From Zasmidium citrigriseum (Eukaryota > Ascomycota > Dothideomycetes > Mycosphaerellales > Mycosphaerellaceae), in NCBI GenBank assembly GCA_002786025.1, contig NHNW01000021.1:62001-126000 (forward strand): DNA of 64,000 nt. Direction: 5' to 3'. The translations under genes and the position numbers were made by a program. Every line of letters begins with the position of its first letter. The first letter of the stretch is position 1. This document shows, piece after piece, positions 59,849 through 64,000 of this stretch. The notes under the pieces were generated by a model. That model saw nothing but the letters and a program-made list of their open reading frames with translations. It made no database searches and was not told the origin of the DNA.

Positions 59849-61963
59849 TCACCAAGCATACGTCTCCTCCTCAAACTCTGCGCCCTCGTGCCAGTCTTCG
59901 TCTCCACTGACCTCGCTGTCAAGGAAATCTCCCTCCGTCCATTGGTTCTCGCGTGGCCGCTGGTTGTCGATACGTATATCGACCAGCTCGCACAGACCCT
60001 GGATGAACTTCTCTGGCTGCCTACGCCACTCTTCCTGCTCACTTTCTTCCTCGTCATCTGACTCTGGCGATGGACTGTTCGACTTGGAAGCTTGGCTAAC
60101 CTGGCTCTCCTGAACCCTCTTGCTGCGACGAGGTTGGCGCGTCGATCGGACAGGTGCCACGTCCGAGTCGGAGAATGCCTCAGTGTCACCCGTAGTCTTG
60201 TCTGGCGAGATCCGAACATGAGACATCTGGCGGGCAACGCGACTGTCATTACCAGTGTCCTCGCGGCCAAGCTCGTCCACACTGTCGACAGCATCGTCGT
60301 TTCCCTGCGACTGCTTCCAGAGTCGGAATTGACGAAGAGATCCCATATTCTTTGCAGGCTCATCACACCGGCGAAGGTAGACACGCCGCAACCGCTCTAT
60401 CCATTGATCACGGAAGCCAACTCTGTCGCGCCATGGAATGTTGATGTGGGCGTGGATGATCAGACGGCGAAGATCGAGTAGCTCCGGCGCGCTGTCGATT
60501 AACGACCGGAAGAGATTCTGTGCCGACTCCGGCGACCACTTCTGCGCATGCACGATCTCCAAGTGCCGCAGAGTAGATGGCCAAGTCGGTACCTCATCTT
60601 CGGGCAGTAGTTCATCGTAGAGCGCCGCGGCGTCATTGACAGTGAATCTCTCACTGTAATAGTGTAGGTCCACTTTCAGGACCTCAAGGCGCGGGCATGA
60701 GTCCTTCAGGCTTTGCAGGAAGCTCAGGTTGAGAGCTGCGTTGTGATTCAGAACCAGCTCCTTGAGGTGTGCGCCTGATTTGTTAAAAAAGGCACGCATG
60801 ATGTCGCTGGTGATCTCAAGGCAGTTGCTCAACTCCAGTCTCTGCAAATTTTGAGGCAGACGCAGTAGAAACTTATCCATGATTACGTCGCTCGAAATGA
60901 ATGTGAGGTCCTGCAGCGCAGGTAGCTTCTGTATTGATGTCGCAAGGCCAGGAGGTGTGACGACGCTCTCATCTGCTGGATCTGAGCCCTCAGGTGCCGT
61001 TGGCTCGGAACTATCTTCGTAGTTGAAGCCACAAACGACCAGGCGCTCGAGACGGCGAAAGACCTTGCCTTGGTGTGCCTCCGTCATCATCCCATACAAA
61101 TCCAGGAATGCATTCTTCGGTATCATGTCCCGCGACCACCTCCAGCTCTTCAACTGGATGTTGGACTCTTCCATAGTTCGAAAAAGTTCAGTCGTCGGGA
61201 ATGTCCAGCGTTGAATCTTGAGGGGCCTATATGGAGGTTCATACATTGGATGAAGGATCTCCATGTCCTGAAGTTGTGGCAGCTGCGCAACAAGCGGACA
61301 GAGGTCAAACGATGGCTTGTTGTGGGCAACGTAAGCCAGTCGTCTCACGTCGATGGATAGTCGCTTGACTTTGACGTTGTAGTCGATGTAACGCTTGTCT
61401 TTCGGCATGCGCAGCAAATCCAGGAAGTGGTGAGGATGCAAAGACGTGAGCATGGCTGGTGAGAGATAGTAGGCCTCCAACGCAGGCAGCGCAAAAGCAC
61501 GACATATCCGCGCAGACTTGATGAGCCACGACACATTGTTGCCAGACTCGGTGGTTGGCTCGTTGATAGGTTGCGAAGCGTAGATAAAAATGTCTCGAAG
61601 AATGTCGACTGGAAGCGATGTCCAATCCGGCTTGCGATGATCGCTGGGTCCGTTGAACTCCTTCCTCGAGGCTGCGACATCCTTGCTGCTATTAGGCTTA
61701 CGGGCCTTGCCAATCTTGAAGACAGATCGCACAGATTTGCTGCTGTTCGCTGGCTTGCTCTTTGCTCTACTGCGAGTCTGCGGCTTATGTCTCGTGGTGG
61801 TTTTGCGCTTCTTTGGCGGCGGCGCAGGTGCCTCGTCCTCCGGCTCTGGCTCGTAGTCGGCCTCGCCATCCACCTCGAAGTCGTCGTCGGTATCTGGTTC
61901 GGCATAGATCGAGCGCTTCCGCACGGCGGCCTGGCGGGTGGATCGGCGCTTGAGGCCGGCCAT
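59849..61963 (-). CDS. F-box/leucine-rich-repeat protein with basic N terminus
   Basis: Single exon, 704 aa from the ATG at 61963 (MAGLKRRSTRQAAVRKRS). Residues 1-105 are basic and acidic low-complexity (PPPKKRKTTTRHKPQTRSRA, nuclear-localisation-like). WTSLPVDILRDIFIYAS (about 112-128) is the F-box. A leucine-rich solenoid follows with repeats such as LPQNLQRLELSNCLEITSDI, HLKELVLNHNAALNLSFLQS, CPRLEVLKVDLHYY and LRHLEIVHAQKW. The C-terminal 180 residues are acidic/basic disordered, with a RxSRVxQ-rich patch (RSTRQPRRSKRVQES). Probably an SCF substrate receptor in the nucleus; substrate unknown. Confidence 0.83.
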   Translation of the reverse strand: MAGLKRRSTRQAAVRKRSIYAEPDTDDDFEVDGEADYEPEPEDEAPAPPPKKRKTTTRHKPQTRSRAKSKPANSSKSVRSVFKIGKARKPNSSKDVAASRKEFNGPSDHRKPDWTSLPVDILRDIFIYASQPINEPTTESGNNVSWLIKSARICRAFALPALEAYYLSPAMLTSLHPHHFLDLLRMPKDKRYIDYNVKVKRLSIDVRRLAYVAHNKPSFDLCPLVAQLPQLQDMEILHPMYEPPYRPLKIQRWTFPTTELFRTMEESNIQLKSWRWSRDMIPKNAFLDLYGMMTEAHQGKVFRRLERLVVCGFNYEDSSEPTAPEGSDPADESVVTPPGLATSIQKLPALQDLTFISSDVIMDKFLLRLPQNLQRLELSNCLEITSDIMRAFFNKSGAHLKELVLNHNAALNLSFLQSLKDSCPRLEVLKVDLHYYSERFTVNDAAALYDELLPEDEVPTWPSTLRHLEIVHAQKWSPESAQNLFRSLIDSAPELLDLRRLIIHAHINIPWRDRVGFRDQWIERLRRVYLRRCDEPAKNMGSLRQFRLWKQSQGNDDAVDSVDELGREDTGNDSRVARQMSHVRISPDKTTGDTEAFSDSDVAPVRSTRQPRRSKRVQESQVSQASKSNSPSPESDDEEESEQEEWRRQPEKFIQGLCELVDIRIDNQRPRENQWTEGDFLDSEVSGDEDWHEGAEFEEETYAW

Positions 61964-62884
61964 GGTGGCGGCGGGGTGGAAGTGAAGGGCGCGAGCGGTG
62001 GTCGAAGTGCGATGCGAAGGTGGGAGAGATGCGTGGGCGATGTGAAGGATGGATGTTGATCGTGCAGGCGACAGTTGCACTTGGATGCATGCAGGGTGCG
62101 CATGGAGGCAGGCGCGATGACGCATCTGGGGAAGGTTCGGCCCGTTCAAGCGAAAGCACGTGCCTGCCGAAGGATCACCTCAGACCGCACCTCGTCAACT
62201 CCCTTCATCTTGCACTCGAGTCGAGACGAATCTGTCGCCAGCAGCCTACGAACTATTCCACATCTCGCATCTCGACTATCGAATGAACCGCAATCTCAGT
62301 CCTTAATACCCGGTGTTGAGCGGCGCCAGAGGCCATGGTTGAAAGCGATGGGTTGGGTCGAAGTAAAATGCACGAAGACAACATCAACGGACCATGCGAC
62401 TTCATCGAACAATGATCAGAACGGAATGCTTCCTGCCTGCTTATAAAGTATCCCGAAGATTCGGCGCCCTGTCGTGCAAAGATTCCACTGCGGTACCTAG
62501 CTTGCCCGAGCCGATGGAGATATCTGCCCGTCCTTGGCATACAGCACCTAGTGGCATTCTCAACAGGACGGTACTCATCTATCTGGATTTCGTGGTCATA
62601 GCTCTTGGAAGTTTCTGTTTGTCGTAACATTTCGAAGCTGGCGAACGATATCAGCCTATCATTTGTACGGCTAGCCATCCGATCGCTTGACATTGGTAGA
62701 CATCGCGGCGCGATAGAGATACTATGCACTACTGCTTTCTAGGTGGCCTCTGTTTACGAGAAACTGAGTACGTTATCGCCATACTCTTCTTGAAGGCCTA
62801 TCACTTGGCAGCGTCCCGTGGCTTCAGCCATGTATAAAAGCTCATCGTCCGCACAGATGAGACTGGCAAGACATCGCTCTCATC
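61964..62884. other. Divergent intergenic, F-box/LRR and asparaginase
   Basis: About 920 bp of promoter sequence. Frames such as minus 62253-62729 and plus 62075-62446 overlap without domain or splice support. Contains the asparaginase TATA box at 62833. Confidence 0.5.
62833..62840 (+). promoter_or_regulatory. TATA box of the asparaginase gene
   Basis: TATAAAAG 45 bp before the ATG at 62885, implying a short leader. Confidence 0.6.
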
Positions 62885-64000
62885 ATGCTGTTCTCCTACA
62901 TTGCCCTGGCATTCGTGCCAGCGAGCCTTGCTTCTCCCATTGCGCCCAACCTTCTCGCTCGTCAAGATGTCTCTACGCCTTACAACTCCAGCCTCCCCAG
63001 CGTCAGCATCTTCGCTACCGGGGGCACAATTGCCAGTCAAGGCTCGACCAATACGCAGACCGTGGGATACAGTGTTGGACTTGGAGTTCAGGATCTGTAC
63101 GTATATCATCGAAGTCATTGCTTAGAACGTACGCTAAAAGTAGTCAATCAGGATTGACGCGGTCCCCGAAATAACCAGCATCGCCAACATCAATGGCTAT
63201 CAGATTTCGAACGTTGGAAGTCCATCCATCAACGGCACCATATTGCTTGAACTGCAGTCGCAAATCAAAGCAGAGATTGAGAAGCCGGAGATTTCTGGGG
63301 TCGTCATCACCCACGGCACTGATTCCCTCGAGGAATCAGCCTTCTTCATGCAAATGACGATCAACTCTACCAAGCCTGTGGTATTCGTGGGGGCAATGCG
63401 TCCGGCGACTGCTCTCAGCGCTGATGGGCCACTCAATCTCCTGCAAGCCGTGACGTTGGCATGCTCGCCTAAAGCTATCGGGAGGGGAACGATGATCACC
63501 CTCAACGACCGCATCGGCAGCGCTTTCGTCACTACTAAGAACAACGCCAATTCTCTCGACACTTTCTACAGCGAGGAAGCTGGCCAGTTGGGATTCTTCA
63601 TCAACCAGGTACCTTACTTCTACTACGAGGCCGCGAAGCCCATCGGCCTCACCAACTTCGACTTGACCAACACGACTGCTCTCCCGAAAGTGGACATACT
63701 ATACGCTCACCAAGATATGGACCCAGAGCTCTTCCAAGCTGCGATCTTGCTTGGTGTTGAGGGTCTGGTCGTAGCAGGCATGGGAGCTGGTGGCGTGTCC
63801 TCAGCCGCCTCTGAAGCATTGGAAACGGTGTATAATGCTACTGGTATCCCAATCGTCGCTAGCCGTAGGTCGACTGAGGGCTTCGTGTCTCAATCATCGG
63901 ACAGCGTATGGCAGATCGCTGGTGGATTCTACAACCCTCAAAAGGCAAGGATCCTGTTGCAGCTGGCTCTTGCTACGGGGCACAGTCGAGATGAGATCAT
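62885..64000 (+). CDS. Secreted type II L-asparaginase (3' end outside the window)
   Basis: Two exons, 62885-63096 and 63152 to beyond 64000 (55-nt intron), at least 353 aa visible. Signal peptide [17 protein letters not shown]. After the spliced junction ([16 protein letters not shown]) the asparaginase/glutaminase fold follows: [20 protein letters not shown] (first catalytic Thr) and [20 protein letters not shown] (second Thr, Asp). [20 protein letters not shown] and [15 protein letters not shown] are also conserved. It would hydrolyse extracellular asparagine for nitrogen supply, like yeast Asp3. The reading frame is still open at the window edge, so the C terminus is missing. Confidence 0.93.

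Noticed and set aside
1..64000. tRNA, rRNA, CRISPR arrays and complete transposons
   Set aside because: No A/B-box pair with cloverleaf potential, no direct-repeat spacer array and no transposase, integrase or LTR pair noticed; a computed scan would be more sensitive.

Overview
This 64 kb window is nuclear DNA from a filamentous ascomycete, most likely a dothideomycete (Capnodiales/Mycosphaerellales type). That placement is inferred from gene content and architecture; no species is identified. The support is dense genes on both strands (about 35 in 64 kb), short spliceosomal introns (mostly 45-75 nt, GTRAGT-like donors, CTAAC-type branch sites, YAG acceptors), a Zn2Cys6 factor with a fungal trans-domain, GLEYA and RlpA-like secreted proteins, alpha-aminoadipate lysine synthesis, and F-box-like LPxELR proteins. 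I saw no CRISPR array, operon, tRNA, rRNA or intact transposon. All exon structures were worked out by hand from reading-frame continuity, splice signals and family motifs.

Layout. 1-13 kb: ATG37-type acyl-CoA-binding protein; two dispersed LPxELR/F-box-like paralogues flanking two small secreted proteins (GLEYA and double-psi beta-barrel); a Zn2Cys6 regulator; a SAF-domain dehydrogenase. 13-25 kb: convergent hypothetical/TAD3, divergent TAD3-ORC5, an FAD hydroxylase divergent from a hydantoinase-type amidohydrolase, and homoaconitase (LYS4) divergent from phosphoserine aminotransferase (SER1) across a promoter with a TGACTCA box. 25-41 kb: peroxisomal enoyl-CoA isomerase, AIM32, an APC permease, a WD40 protein, SUZ12 of PRC2 with a C-terminal PHD finger, YPT1/Rab1, a WW protein with a prion-like tail, and alpha-tubulin. 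40.8-44.6 kb: an orphan membrane protein followed after only 7 bp by a two-F-box protein, then three tandem divergent paralogues of an unrecognised family. 45-64 kb: GYP7-type RabGAP, a DszC-like acyl-CoA dehydrogenase relative, MSO1, NAD-formate dehydrogenase, a locus with only micro-ORFs, mitochondrial MSS1/MnmE, an F-box/LRR protein, and the 5' part of a secreted L-asparaginase.

Functional links. Vesicle traffic is well represented (YPT1, GYP7, MSO1), as are peroxisome and fatty-acid functions (ATG37, ECI1-like) and mitochondrial functions (LYS4, AIM32, MSS1, FDH presequence). These look like ordinary scattered housekeeping genes, not a cluster. The two plausible local modules are LYS4-SER1, sharing a general-amino-acid-control promoter, and the FAD hydroxylase-hydantoinase divergent pair, which may be catabolic.

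Most unusual structures: a 9-nt microexon carrying the first metal-binding histidine of the hydantoinase, two micro-ORFs ending in the same GRGGYN peptide at 56.7-57.0 kb, the three-gene paralogue array at 42.2-44.6 kb, a duplicated F-box in a 170-residue protein, a long promoter inverted repeat at 6.4 kb, and several in-frame introns that leave the unspliced reading frame open.
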